Origin: Cellulomonas sp. URHE0023
GTDB taxonomy: Bacteria; Actinomycetota; Actinomycetes; Actinomycetales; Cellulomonadaceae
Length of the DNA stretch: 64,000 nucleotides
Direction of reading: 5' to 3'
Assembly: GCF_000688475.1 (NCBI RefSeq)
Contig: NZ_JIAN01000005.1
Span: 682,001-746,000, forward strand
Positions 29,551 through 38,437 of this stretch are shown one piece after another. Position 1 is the stretch's first letter, and each line of letters starts with the position of its first letter. The notes beneath the pieces were generated by a model. It did not search any database. It had not been told where the DNA came from and worked only from the letters and a program-made list of their open reading frames with translations. A program made the translations under genes and the position numbers.

Positions 29551-29645
29551 CAAGGACCCCCCGCACACCCGCCAGAGCTCACCTGCCCTTGCTGCCTTCC
29601 GGCCCTGGGGGAGTTCAGCGAGATGACGCCGCACGAGGGGTCGTC
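29551..29645 (-). ncRNA. ffs: Signal recognition particle RNA (small bacterial type)
   Basis: Read on the minus strand, the domain IV hairpin GGGCCGGAAGGCAGCAAGGG contains the invariant GGAA tetraloop and asymmetric internal loop of SRP RNA. The ends pair as a long helix: GACCCC at the 5' side with GGGGUC at the 3' side, extended by UCGUGC with GGCGUG through wobble pairs. The helper segment CUGAACUCCCCCAGG is also typical. Ends are approximate to a few bases. The RNA binds Ffh and targets nascent membrane proteins. Confidence 0.92.
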
Positions 29646-29663
29646 GAGAATTCTAGCCCAGCT

Positions 29664-30413
29664 CTAACCCAACCAGGACGCGTCCTCGATCACGTGCCGG
29701 AGGTAGCGCCGGGGGTCGTCCAGGAACCCGCGGTAGCGCTGCACGAGCTCGAGGTCGTCCCAGTCGCTGCGGCGCAGACCCCATTCGCCGACCTCGTAGA
29801 TCGTCGCGCCGGGGATCGCGGCCAGCACCGGCGAGTGGGTCGACAGCAGCACCTGCGACGGCGTCGTGCGGACCAGCGTGGTCAGGTGCGACACGAGTGC
29901 GAGGCATCCCGTGAAGGACAGTGCGGACTCGGGCTCGTCGAGCAGGAACAGTCCCGGGTACGCCGGCCTCATGCGCTCCGTGACGAGCGAGAGGAACGAC
30001 TCGCCGTGGGACATCTCGTGGAACACAGGCTCCGGGCGACTCCCCGGGTTGGCCTCCAGGTAGGAGTAGAAGGAGTGCATCGTCTCGGCGCGCAGGAAGA
30101 AGCCCCCGCGTGGGGCACCGATCTCGCGCTCCAGGCGTAGGTAACGCCACAGCTCGGACTCGGTCCGACGGGTCGAGTGCATGGAGCCTGTGGAGCCGCC
30201 CTCGGCCCCCATGCCGAACATCTGCGCGACGGCCTCGACCAGCGTGGACTTGCCGGCACCGTTGTCCCCGACGAGCACCGTGACCTGGTCGAGCGGCCAA
30301 CCCTCGCGCAGCACCTGGGCCACCGCGGGCACCTGCGTGAACCAGACGTCACCGGGGACCGGGTCCTGATCTTGCACGCGGACCGCGCGAACGGGGAGGG
30401 GTCCGGGCGTCAC
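29664..30413 (-). CDS. AAA/ABC-type ATPase, stand-alone
   Basis: The 249-residue cytoplasmic protein has Walker A VGDNGAGKST, a signature-like SHGESFLSL, Walker B LFLLDEPESALSF and a switch His in STHSPVLAAIP. This is the layout of AAA_21/AAA_23 ABC-like ATPases related to the OLD/RecF/SMC heads, not of importers. No nuclease domain is fused and no partner gene is adjacent, so its role is open. GTG start; it lies just upstream of the SRP RNA gene on the same strand. Confidence 0.8.
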   Translation of the reverse strand: MTPGPLPVRAVRVQDQDPVPGDVWFTQVPAVAQVLREGWPLDQVTVLVGDNGAGKSTLVEAVAQMFGMGAEGGSTGSMHSTRRTESELWRYLRLEREIGAPRGGFFLRAETMHSFYSYLEANPGSRPEPVFHEMSHGESFLSLVTERMRPAYPGLFLLDEPESALSFTGCLALVSHLTTLVRTTPSQVLLSTHSPVLAAIPGATIYEVGEWGLRRSDWDDLELVQRYRGFLDDPRRYLRHVIEDASWLG

Positions 30414-30452
30414 GGCACCACCTCATCACGTCGTCGGCCCGTCGCGCGGCCG

Positions 30453-31373
30453 TCAGCGCACGACGACGTCCGCAAGGAGGGCGTCGATGGTCGCCAGATC
30501 GAACCGGGCCGCGCCGGGGAGCATGGCATTCGCGCACCCGACCGCGCTCACGAGCCGCAGCGCGTCGGCGAGCGGGCAACCCTCGTCGAGCGCGTGCACC
30601 AAGGCCCCGAGCGCGGAGTCGCCGCTACCGACGGGGAACTGTCCGATCACCCCCGGCAGCACCGCGTCGAGCGTCACGGTCCCGTCGGTTGCCCGCATGC
30701 CGGCGGTCCCGTCGGTGACCATGACGAGCCGGCCGGTCAGGGCGTGCAGGGCGCCGACGACGTCCGGTAGGGGTGTGCCGACCGGCCGACCGAGGGCCTC
30801 GCACGCCTCGGCACGGTTCACCTTGAGGAGGTCCAGGGGGCTGCTGCGACCCAGCAGGGCTCGCAGGACCGGCCCGTGGCTGTCGACCGCGACGCGGGCA
30901 CCCGCACGGGCCGCGACGTCGACGACCTCGCGCAGCGCACCGGGGCCGAGGGACTCCGGGAACCCGCCGCTGACCAGGCACCAGCCGGGCCGGGTGGCCA
31001 ACGACTCGGCCAGAACCGCCAGGAGCTCGTCGAACGCCGTGCGGGAGACCGGCGTGGCCTGCTCGTAGATCTCCGTCAGGCCACCTGTCGAGCGCGAGTG
31101 GATGCTGACGCAGGTCCGCGTGAGCTCCACGCCGTCGATCACCCGCAGGTCCACGCCGTCCGCGCGAGCAGCCTGCGCGACGACCGCGCCGGTTCCCCCA
31201 CCGAGCACGGCGACCGCCGCGACGGAGGACCCGAGCAGCGCCGAGGCGCGCGCGGCGTTGAGCGCCTTGCCGCCGGCCACGCGGTGCACCGACAGCGGAC
31301 GCTGGATCCCTGCGAGCTCGTCGACCTGGTAGGTCACGTCCAGGGCCGGGCTGACAGCGACTGCCGTGATCAC
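30453..31373 (-). CDS. 1-phosphofructokinase/tagatose-6-phosphate kinase-like PfkB enzyme
   Basis: The 306-residue PfkB kinase is of the LacC/FruK group. It starts VITAVAVSPALDVTYQV, has the signature GGKALNAARASALLG near residue 37, and ends with the anion hole GSGDSALGALVHAL whose Asp is the catalytic base. LacC/FruK enzymes phosphorylate tagatose 6-phosphate or fructose 1-phosphate. As the last gene of the sugar operon, overlapping the other PfkB kinase (GTGA), it should supply the bisphosphate for the KbaY/GatY-like aldolase at 37586-38437. Tagatose 6-phosphate is my preferred substrate, by context. Confidence 0.85.
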   Translation of the reverse strand: MITAVAVSPALDVTYQVDELAGIQRPLSVHRVAGGKALNAARASALLGSSVAAVAVLGGGTGAVVAQAARADGVDLRVIDGVELTRTCVSIHSRSTGGLTEIYEQATPVSRTAFDELLAVLAESLATRPGWCLVSGGFPESLGPGALREVVDVAARAGARVAVDSHGPVLRALLGRSSPLDLLKVNRAEACEALGRPVGTPLPDVVGALHALTGRLVMVTDGTAGMRATDGTVTLDAVLPGVIGQFPVGSGDSALGALVHALDEGCPLADALRLVSAVGCANAMLPGAARFDLATIDALLADVVVR

Positions 31374-32302
31374 CGCACGCCCATGTCCTCGAGGGTCGCC
31401 TGCCGGCCGCTGCCACCCGAGCCGAGGGTCGACAGCGAACCCGCGACCGCGGCCCACCGCAGACGTTCCCGCTCGTCGTCGATGCCGTGCGCCAGCGCCG
31501 CCAGGTAGCCGGCGTCGAAGCTGTCACCCGCGCCGGTGGTGTCCACGACCTCGACGGTGAGCCCCCGCGCGTGAACGGCAGGTCCGTCGGGGCCCACCGA
31601 CCACCCGCCGTCGGCCCCGGCCTTCACGACGATCCGCGGACCCGACTGCGCCAGCGTGCGCGCGACGTCCCGGTCCGGCCCGGACACACCCGCGACCGCA
31701 CCGAGTGCGCGGAGCTCTGAGAGGTTCGGAAGCAGGTAGTCGACGAACGGCAGCAGATCGAGCACCCCTTCCCACTTCTCGGCCGGGTCCCAGTTGGTGT
31801 CGAGGCTGACCGTGACTCCGGCCGCACGGACGTCGGCGAGCAGCGCCGGCAGCTCGGCGGCCAGCGCCGGCTGCAGGAAGTACGACGCGACGTGCAGGTG
31901 CCCCGCCCTGGTGGTGGCGAGTGCCGCCCGGACGGTGGCCGCGCGCAGGGTCGGGATCGTGCCGGGTACCGTGAGGATCGCGCGGTCGTCGACGGTCGAG
32001 AGGATGACCGACAGGCCCGTGGGGGTGGCGGCATCGACCTCCACCTGGTCGGTCCCGACGCCGGCCGCCAGCAGCGCGTCGAGCTGGAACCGCCCGAAGG
32101 CGTCGTCCCCGACCCGCGCCACCAGTGACGTCGGCACACCCAGACGTGCCAGCCCGCACGCCGCGATCGACGCACTTCCGCCGAGCACGAGCTCCCCCGA
32201 GTCGGCCAGCTGCTCGGCCTGCCCGAACCGCGGCACCACGTCTCCACGGAGCACCAGGTCGACGTTGGCGTCGCCCGCGACCAGGACCGTGCGCGCGCTC
32301 AT
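31370..32302 (-). CDS. PfkB-family sugar kinase (ribokinase-like)
   Basis: The 310-residue kinase has VLVAGDANVDLVL at the start, the PfkB signature GGSASIAACGLARLG and the catalytic DTTGAGDSFDAGYLAAL. This subgroup phosphorylates free monosaccharides. The neighbouring importer is an ABC type that delivers unphosphorylated sugar, so a first kinase is needed, and this gene is the obvious candidate. It overlaps the permease gene by four bases (ATGA). The exact sugar is not readable from sequence. Confidence 0.85.
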   Translation of the reverse strand: MSARTVLVAGDANVDLVLRGDVVPRFGQAEQLADSGELVLGGSASIAACGLARLGVPTSLVARVGDDAFGRFQLDALLAAGVGTDQVEVDAATPTGLSVILSTVDDRAILTVPGTIPTLRAATVRAALATTRAGHLHVASYFLQPALAAELPALLADVRAAGVTVSLDTNWDPAEKWEGVLDLLPFVDYLLPNLSELRALGAVAGVSGPDRDVARTLAQSGPRIVVKAGADGGWSVGPDGPAVHARGLTVEVVDTTGAGDSFDAGYLAALAHGIDDERERLRWAAVAGSLSTLGSGGSGRQATLEDMGVR

Positions 32303-33183
32303 CCCTTGAGCCCGGAGAAGGTCATCGTCGCGATGAACTGCCGCTGGGCGATGACGAAGAAGAGGATCAGGGGCAGCGTGGCGACGACGTTCCCCGCCAT
32401 GAGGAGCGACCAGTCCGTACGGCGGTCACCCTGGAAGTTGGTGATGCCGAGCTGCAGCGTGAAGCTCGCGGGGTCGTTGATCGCGATCAGTGGCCACACC
32501 AGGTCGTTCCATGAGCCGAGCAGCGTGAAGATGGCCAGCGTGGCGAGCGCAGGCTTGGCCAGGGGCAGCACGATGCGCCCGAACACCTGCAACCGCGAGC
32601 ACCCGTCGAGCACCGCCGCTTCCTCGAGCTCCGCCGGCAGCGACAGGAAGAACTGGCGCATGAGGAAGATCCCGAACGCCGACGCCAACCACGGCACGAT
32701 CGCCGCGCCCAGGGTGTCGATGAGGCCGACCCGCGCGAACATCACGTACGTCGGGACCATGAGCAGCTGGGTCGGGATCATGATCGTCGCGACGACGGCG
32801 AAGAACCCGAACGTGCGCCCGGGGAACCTCAACCGCGCGAACCCGTAACCCGCCAGGGAGCACAGGACGAGGTGCGCGGTGACGCCCACCGCCGACACGA
32901 TCGCGGTGTTGAGCAACCAGCGCAGGATGTCGGACTCGGCGAACAGCTTCTCGAAGCCGTCGAGCGTCAAGGTCGTCGGGAAGAGCCGCGGCGGGAACTT
33001 GTTGATCTCGGACGCCGGGGTGAGCGCCGTGAGGAACATCTGGATGAACGGCAGGGCGAACAGCAGCGCGATGGGCGCGAGCAGGACGTGCCACCACCAG
33101 TGCCGGCGACCACCGCGACGGGTGAGCCGGATGTCGTCCGGAGCGTCCGGGACCGGCGAGCGCGAGAGCATCTGGACGGCCAT
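32299..33183 (-). CDS. Carbohydrate ABC transporter permease (MalG-like)
   Basis: The 294-residue inner-membrane subunit has six helices and the EAA loop EEAAVLDGCSRLQVFGRIVLP, which docks the ATPase. It is the second permease of a CUT1-type importer. The ATG shares a base with the stop of the first permease (TGATG), and its stop overlaps the sugar kinase start. No ATP-binding subunit is encoded nearby; a shared MsiK-type ATPase elsewhere is expected, as usual in actinobacteria. Confidence 0.9.
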   Translation of the reverse strand: MAVQMLSRSPVPDAPDDIRLTRRGGRRHWWWHVLLAPIALLFALPFIQMFLTALTPASEINKFPPRLFPTTLTLDGFEKLFAESDILRWLLNTAIVSAVGVTAHLVLCSLAGYGFARLRFPGRTFGFFAVVATIMIPTQLLMVPTYVMFARVGLIDTLGAAIVPWLASAFGIFLMRQFFLSLPAELEEAAVLDGCSRLQVFGRIVLPLAKPALATLAIFTLLGSWNDLVWPLIAINDPASFTLQLGITNFQGDRRTDWSLLMAGNVVATLPLILFFVIAQRQFIATMTFSGLKG

Positions 33184-34151
33184 CAGAACGCCTCCACCTT
33201 CGCGCGACGGGAGTACAGGACGACCCCGCCGGTGATGACCAGGGTCACCGCGAACAGGCCGTAGGCGACGGCGGAGGCGTACCCGAACTCGAGGCTCTTG
33301 AACGCCGTCTGCCACAGGTAGTAGACGATCGTCTGCGTCGCGTCGAGCGGTCCGCCGCGGGTCGTCGTGTAGACGAGGTCGAAGAGCTGGATGGCCCCGA
33401 TGACCTGCCAGACCGTGACGAACACGGTGACCGGCGCGAGCTGGGGGAACGTCACGTGCCAGAACGACTGCCACCGGTTGGCGCCGTCGATCCGGGCCGC
33501 CTCGAGGAGCTCGACGGGGATGTCCTGCAGGGCCGCGAGGTAGATGACCGTGGTGAACGCTGCCTGCCCCCACAACGACATCAGCGTGATCACGACCATC
33601 GCCTGCGACGGGTCCTCGAGCCAGCCCTGCTGCGGCAGGTGCAGTGCACGCAGGACCGTGTTGGCCAGCCCGAACTGCGGGTTGAACAGGTAGGTCGTGA
33701 GGATGCCGGTCGCGGCGGCGGACGCCACGAACGGCACGAATATCGCCGTGCGGTAGACGCCGATGAGGGGCAGGGTGCGGTTCAGCAGCAGGGCGAGCGC
33801 CATGCCCAGCAGCACGGAGGCCGGCACGAAGAGCACCGTGTAGAGGATCGTGTGGCCGACGGCGTCGCGCAGCGCGGCGTCCGTGACCATCGCCTGGTAG
33901 TTGCCGAGGCCCACCCACGTCGGCGTCGAGAAGCCGTCCCAGCTCTGCAACGACAGCCAGAACGCCCAGACCGCGGGGAAGATCGACAGACCGAGCACGA
34001 TGAGCAGCGCGGGAGCGACGAACCCCCAGCCCTGGATACCGGCCCGGCGGCGCTCCTTGCGGCTGCCCGGGCGCGTCGCCGCGCGCGGTGCGTGCGCCTG
34101 CGGCAGCAGCGCGCTACGGCGCCGCACGCCGGCCGTCGTGCTCGCCATCAT
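33183..34151 (-). CDS. Carbohydrate ABC transporter permease (MalF-like)
   Basis: The 322-residue protein has a basic N-terminus of about 40 residues, six membrane helices and the EAA motif LLEAARIDGANRWQSFWHVT. It forms the importer channel with the next permease. Its ATG shares one base with the binding-protein stop. Two tandem ATG codons are present (34151 and 34148); the first was taken for the overlap. Confidence 0.9.
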   Translation of the reverse strand: MMASTTAGVRRRSALLPQAHAPRAATRPGSRKERRRAGIQGWGFVAPALLIVLGLSIFPAVWAFWLSLQSWDGFSTPTWVGLGNYQAMVTDAALRDAVGHTILYTVLFVPASVLLGMALALLLNRTLPLIGVYRTAIFVPFVASAAATGILTTYLFNPQFGLANTVLRALHLPQQGWLEDPSQAMVVITLMSLWGQAAFTTVIYLAALQDIPVELLEAARIDGANRWQSFWHVTFPQLAPVTVFVTVWQVIGAIQLFDLVYTTTRGGPLDATQTIVYYLWQTAFKSLEFGYASAVAYGLFAVTLVITGGVVLYSRRAKVEAF

Positions 34152-35473
34152 CACCCTCCGAGCGCGTCGGTCGCGGTCGCCGCCGCCTGCGTCAGCGCGT
34201 CGGCCGGTTCGCCCTGCCCCTGCAGGACCTCGGAGATCGCCGACCCGACCGCCTCCGAGAGCTGGACGTAGCCCTTGACGGTCGGCCGAGCGTGCTTGGA
34301 GTTGACCATGTTCGCTGCCATGACGTCGAGACCGGGCAGAGCCTCGACCTGCGCGAGGAACTCCGGCGACTGAACCTCCGACGTGCGCAGCGGCAGGTTG
34401 CCGTACGCGACGTTCCACCTGATGTCCTGCTCGGCCGACGTCAGCCACTTGGTCAGCTCGTACGACCAGTGCTCGCGGTTCGCGTCCTTGTGGTCGAACA
34501 GCACCCACAGGTCCGGGCCGGAGACGCTCTCGTGGTTGCCGTCCGTGCCGGGCAGGGGCACGACGCCGTACGACGTCTTGGCGGTCTGCAGGTCGTAGAG
34601 CGTCCACGGGCCCGAGGTGATCATCCCGATCCGGTCGCTGGCGAACAGCTGGGCGGCCTTGGTGTCGGTCTGGTCCAGGTAGATCGACTTGTCGTCGACC
34701 GCCATGTCACGCAGGAGCGTCAGCCCCTTGACGCCGGCGTCCGAGTCGAAGGTCGCCGTCTTCTGGTCCTCGGACAGGATCTCGCCACCGTTCTGCCACA
34801 GGTGCGGCCAGAACTGCCACGTCGTCTCCTCCGACCCGGACACCGAGTAGCCGTAGCCGTAGGTGTTCGTGCTCGGGTCGGTCAGCTTCTTCGCCGCCTC
34901 CCGGAAGTCGTCCCACGTCCAGTCGGCGGTCGGGTAGTCCACACCGGCCGCGTCGAAGACGGTCGTGTTGTAGATGAGCGTGAGGTTGTCGACGACGGCC
35001 GGGAACCCGATCGTCGAGCCGCCGCCGGGCTGGGCGGTCTGGCGAGCCGCCGCGGGGAACTCGTCCCACTTCACGTCGGGCTCGGCGACCTGGTCGGTGA
35101 TGTCGAGGGTCCGCTTCGAGCCCTGCAGCTCGCTGGCCCAGGAGCCGTACGCGTAGGAGACGTCGGGGTAGGTACCTCCTGCGAAGCCCGCCGACAGCTT
35201 CTGCAGGAGCTCGTCGGTGGAGGGCGCACCCGAGGAGATGTCCACCTTCACGTTCGGGTGCAGCTTCTCGAAGTCCGCGGCCAGGCCCTCGAGGATCGTC
35301 TCGGCCTGGTCCGCCTGGCCGGTCCACCAGGTGATCGTCGTCTGTGCCTCCGGGTCGAACGTCGCCGCCCCCTGTGGACTACCACCGGAGCACGCTGCCA
35401 CGGTCAGGGAGATGGCGGCGGTGGCCGCGGCGAGGGCGGCGAGTCGCATACGGGGCGAGCGCTGGGGGGACAA
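34151..35473 (-). CDS. Sugar ABC transporter substrate-binding lipoprotein
   Basis: The 440-residue protein has a signal peptide with a lipobox (LTVAACSGG, Cys28) and a CUT1-type solute-binding fold with TITWWTGQADQAE at the N-terminal lobe. TTG is taken as start because AGGAG lies six bases before it; an ATG at 35449 would leave a shorter but still complete signal peptide. It follows the SIS-domain gene by 31 bases and overlaps the first permease. The ligand is unknown; context suggests an alpha-galactoside or amino sugar. Confidence 0.9.
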   Translation of the reverse strand: MSPQRSPRMRLAALAAATAAISLTVAACSGGSPQGAATFDPEAQTTITWWTGQADQAETILEGLAADFEKLHPNVKVDISSGAPSTDELLQKLSAGFAGGTYPDVSYAYGSWASELQGSKRTLDITDQVAEPDVKWDEFPAAARQTAQPGGGSTIGFPAVVDNLTLIYNTTVFDAAGVDYPTADWTWDDFREAAKKLTDPSTNTYGYGYSVSGSEETTWQFWPHLWQNGGEILSEDQKTATFDSDAGVKGLTLLRDMAVDDKSIYLDQTDTKAAQLFASDRIGMITSGPWTLYDLQTAKTSYGVVPLPGTDGNHESVSGPDLWVLFDHKDANREHWSYELTKWLTSAEQDIRWNVAYGNLPLRTSEVQSPEFLAQVEALPGLDVMAANMVNSKHARPTVKGYVQLSEAVGSAISEVLQGQGEPADALTQAAATATDALGG

Positions 35474-35504
35474 CTCGATCTCCTCTGTTCGGTGGGCGCG
35501 GCGG

Positions 35505-36389
35505 TCAGGACAGGACGACGGAACGGGTCAGGTGGCGAGGAGTGTCCGGGCTGAGCCCTCGGCTCTCCGCGAGCTCGACGGCGAACCGCTGGGCCTGCAC
35601 CAGCTGGACGAGGGGGTCGTCGTCGCTGGTCAGCACCCGTGCGCCTGTCGCCTCGATGTCGGCGACGAGTGACGGGTCTGCGGTGCCGAAGATCGTCACG
35701 AGCGTTCCCGGGTGGGCGACTGCGATCGGTCCGTGACGGTAGTCGAGAACCGGGTAGGACTCCGACCACGCCTGCGCGGCCTCGCGGACCTTGAGCGCCG
35801 CCTCCTGGGCGAGCCCGTGCGTCCAGCCGGTGCCGAGGTACACCACGTGGTCGATGCCGTCGACGGGCACGGGCAACGGGGCGTCGACAACCCGCGACCC
35901 GTCCGCGACCAGCCCCGGCAGGTCCTCTCCGAAGGTCGTCCTGGCGATCACCAGGACGGTCGTGGGGAACCGCGTCTGGACCACCGAGTCCTCGTCCGCG
36001 TAGTCGAGCAGCAGGAACTCGTCGACGCGCTGCGCCACGGGGCTGTCCGAGACACCCACGATCGCGGCCGTGCGGGTGCCCGGCTCGACGAGCTCGAGCG
36101 ACGCGAGGACCTCGCTGGTGGTGCCCGACCGGCTGATCACGAGCACGCGGTCGTACCGTCGGCCGGGGCGCCACTCCGACGCGTACGCGGCGTCCGTGAG
36201 ACCGAGGCCGGCCTGCTCACGCAGGACGGCGACCGACTCCGCGACGAACGCGCTGGTGCCGCAGCCGAGGACCAGGACGCTCTCGCCGGGCCGGCCGAAG
36301 ATCTCTCCGGCGGTCGACGCGTCCCGGAGGGCGTGCGCCCACACGGATGGCTGGCTGGCGATCTCTCGCGCTGTGATGCTGCTGGTCAC
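35505..36389 (-). CDS. agaS: SIS-domain sugar-phosphate isomerase/deaminase (AgaS-like)
   Basis: The 294-residue protein has two SIS domains: VLVLGCGTSAFVAESV and VISRSGTTSEVLASL in the first, and VYLGTGWTHGLAQEAALK and DYRHGPIAVAHPG in the second. This layout matches AgaS, which deaminates and isomerises galactosamine 6-phosphate to tagatose 6-phosphate, and the isomerase half of GlmS; no glutaminase domain is present. GTG 36389 opens the VTSSITAREIASQP terminus. It leads the operon toward the importer and kinases. The symbol is a best guess from context. Confidence 0.75.
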   Translation of the reverse strand: MTSSITAREIASQPSVWAHALRDASTAGEIFGRPGESVLVLGCGTSAFVAESVAVLREQAGLGLTDAAYASEWRPGRRYDRVLVISRSGTTSEVLASLELVEPGTRTAAIVGVSDSPVAQRVDEFLLLDYADEDSVVQTRFPTTVLVIARTTFGEDLPGLVADGSRVVDAPLPVPVDGIDHVVYLGTGWTHGLAQEAALKVREAAQAWSESYPVLDYRHGPIAVAHPGTLVTIFGTADPSLVADIEATGARVLTSDDDPLVQLVQAQRFAVELAESRGLSPDTPRHLTRSVVLS

Positions 36390-36521
36390 CGTGGTGCCTC
36401 TCGTCTCCGGCGCCGCACTTGACCGCGGCGCCGTGTGCGCAATACTGCGTACCGGAGTGATCGGTCCGCAATGAAACTGCGGCAAACGCTCACTCTGACT
36501 GAGCGCCGAAAGGATGACAAC
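36390..36521. promoter_or_regulatory. Divergent promoter region of the sugar operon and amidohydrolase
   Basis: On the plus strand TTGACC (36419-36424) and AATACT (36441-36446) are 16 bases apart and may drive the amidohydrolase gene. Downstream lie AGTGATCGGTCCG (36456-36468) and the inverted repeat CGCTCA-N7-TGAGCG (36487-36505). Both motifs recur in the other divergent region at 39742-39840, so they are candidate sites for the DeoR regulator. Confidence 0.45.
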
Positions 36522-37583
36522 ATGACCGACTGGACGGCTGCCGCCCACCTTTCCCTGGCGGACTGGCACCCCCGCAGCAGGCTCGCCGCACACCGCACCG
36601 ACGTCGGCCGCAGTGCTGTCCCCTGCGTCGACGTCCACAACCACCTCGGTCGCTGGCTCACGCCCCCGGGCTGGACGGCACCCGACGTGCACGAGCTGCT
36701 CGAGCTCATGGACCGGCGCAACGTCGCGACGGTGGTCAACCTCGACGGGATGCACGGCGACGAGCTCGAGGCCAACCTCGACCGGTACGACCGCGCCCAC
36801 CCCGACCGGTTCGTCACGTTCTGCCAGCTCGAGTGGTCACTGCTCGCCCAGCCTGACGGTGAGGCGCTGGTCGCTGAGCAGCTGCGGGACTGCGCCCGTC
36901 GGGGTGCACGCGGCGTGAAGGTCTGGAAGACCGTCGGGCTGACCGTCCGGGACGCCTCGGGCGAGCTCGTGCTCCCCGACGACGAGCGCGTCGTGCGCAC
37001 GCTCGCGCTCGCCGGCACGCTCGGCCTGCCGGTGCTCATCCACGTGGCCGACCCGATCGCCTTCTTCGACCCGGTCGACGCGCACAACGAGCGGATCGAC
37101 GAGCTGCAGGCCAACCCCGACTGGTGGTTCGGCGACCCGGACGTGCACCCGACGTTCGACCGCCTCCTGACCGCCCTCGAGACGCTGGTGCTCGCCACTC
37201 CTGGCACCACCTACATCGGCGCGCACGCGGGCTGCGTCGCGGAGGACCTGGACCGCGTGGAACGCCTCCTGCGGGCGGCACCGAACTGGCACATCGACAT
37301 CGCCGGGCGCATGGCCGAGCTGGGTCGGCAACCGCGACGGACCCGCCGGCTGGTCGAGCAGTTCCCGGATCGCGTGCTGTTCGGCACCGACGCCTTTCCC
37401 CTGGACGACGACGCGCTGACCACGCACTTCCGCTTCCTCGAGACCGCCGACGAGGCGTTCGAGTACGCACCGGGCGAGGCCGTGCCTCCTCAGGGCCGCT
37501 GGACGGTCTCGGGCCTCCACCTGTCGGCGGCCACGCTCGAGGCCGTCTACGCCGGCAACGCCAAGCGCCTGCTCGGCCTCTGA
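36522..37583 (+). CDS. Amidohydrolase-2 family metal-dependent hydrolase
   Basis: The 353-residue TIM-barrel protein has the metal-site series of the amidohydrolase-2 family: DVHNHLG, a Lys in GVKVWKTVG, His in VLIHVADP, His in YIGAHAG and Asp in VLFGTDAF. Members hydrolyse or decarboxylate ring substrates or lactones. It is not the NagA/AgaA type of deacetylase. Its position opposite the sugar operon suggests a lactonase or an unusual deacetylase step in the same pathway; this is inference. Its TGA faces the aldolase stop within CTGACGTCAG. Confidence 0.8.
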   Translation: MTDWTAAAHLSLADWHPRSRLAAHRTDVGRSAVPCVDVHNHLGRWLTPPGWTAPDVHELLELMDRRNVATVVNLDGMHGDELEANLDRYDRAHPDRFVTFCQLEWSLLAQPDGEALVAEQLRDCARRGARGVKVWKTVGLTVRDASGELVLPDDERVVRTLALAGTLGLPVLIHVADPIAFFDPVDAHNERIDELQANPDWWFGDPDVHPTFDRLLTALETLVLATPGTTYIGAHAGCVAEDLDRVERLLRAAPNWHIDIAGRMAELGRQPRRTRRLVEQFPDRVLFGTDAFPLDDDALTTHFRFLETADEAFEYAPGEAVPPQGRWTVSGLHLSAATLEAVYAGNAKRLLGL

Positions 37584-37585
37584 CG

Positions 37586-38437
37586 TCAGGCCGCGGCGAC
37601 CGTCGCGCAGCTCGCGGCGACGACGTCTGCGACGGCCTCGCGCGCGGGCGCGAGGTAGCGTCGCGGGTCGGTCAGCCGGGCGTCGGCGGCGAGCGTGAGC
37701 CTGACCTGCGCGGTCAGTGCGGCGTTGAGCGCGGTGCCCACGTTGATCTTGCGGATGCCGGCCCGGACGGCGTCCTGGAGCACCGCCGGCGGTACGCCCG
37801 AGGAGCCGTGCAGCACGAGCGGGACGGGTACGACCGCGGCGAGCCGCCGGATGAGGTCGAGGTCCAGCCGGGCCGTCGCGCTGGTCATCGCGTGCGACGA
37901 GCCCACGGCGACCGCCAGCCCGTCGACCCCGGTCGCCGCGACGAACTCGACGGCCTGCGCGGGATCGGTGCGGACCCCGGGCGCGTGCGCCCCGTCCTTG
38001 CCGCCCACCTCACCGAGCTCGGCCTCCACCCACAGCAGAGCCGCGTGCGCCGAACGAGCCACCGCTGCCGTCGTCGCGATGTTGTCCTCGTAGCCCAGGT
38101 GAGCGGCGTCGACCATGAGCGACGTGACGCCGTACTGGGCTGCGGACGCGACTCCGTCGGACAGCAGTCCGGCGTCCTGGAGGTGGTCGAGGTGCAGCCC
38201 GACGGGGACCGCCGCCGCCTCCGCGAGCTCGTGGCACGCGGCGAGCAGCGGTCCCGCGCGGCCCTCGCGGTACCGGACGGCGTTCTCGCTGACCTGCAGC
38301 AGGCCGGCCGACCCGGCACGTTCGAGACCTGCGACGATGCCCTCCGCGTGCTCGAGCGTGATGACGTTGAAGCACAGGACGGCAGTGCCCCTGCGGACGG
38401 CGTCGTCGACCAGGTCCCGCGTGCGTGCGGAGGTCAC
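37586..38437 (-). CDS. Class II ketose-bisphosphate aldolase (KbaY/GatY type)
   Basis: The 283-residue zinc aldolase has LHLDHLQDAG with the catalytic Asp and zinc His pair, a ligand Glu in VEAELGEVGG, GSSHAM with a zinc His, and LHGSSGVPPAVLQDAVRAGIRKINVGTAL. The GSSHAM form and overall length match tagatose- or fructose-bisphosphate aldolases of the KbaY/GatY/AgaY group. It cleaves a ketohexose bisphosphate to DHAP and glyceraldehyde 3-phosphate. The GTG overlaps the GH4 stop (GTGA). The neighbourhood favours tagatose 1,6-bisphosphate. Confidence 0.88.
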   Translation of the reverse strand: MTSARTRDLVDDAVRRGTAVLCFNVITLEHAEGIVAGLERAGSAGLLQVSENAVRYREGRAGPLLAACHELAEAAAVPVGLHLDHLQDAGLLSDGVASAAQYGVTSLMVDAAHLGYEDNIATTAAVARSAHAALLWVEAELGEVGGKDGAHAPGVRTDPAQAVEFVAATGVDGLAVAVGSSHAMTSATARLDLDLIRRLAAVVPVPLVLHGSSGVPPAVLQDAVRAGIRKINVGTALNAALTAQVRLTLAADARLTDPRRYLAPAREAVADVVAASCATVAAA

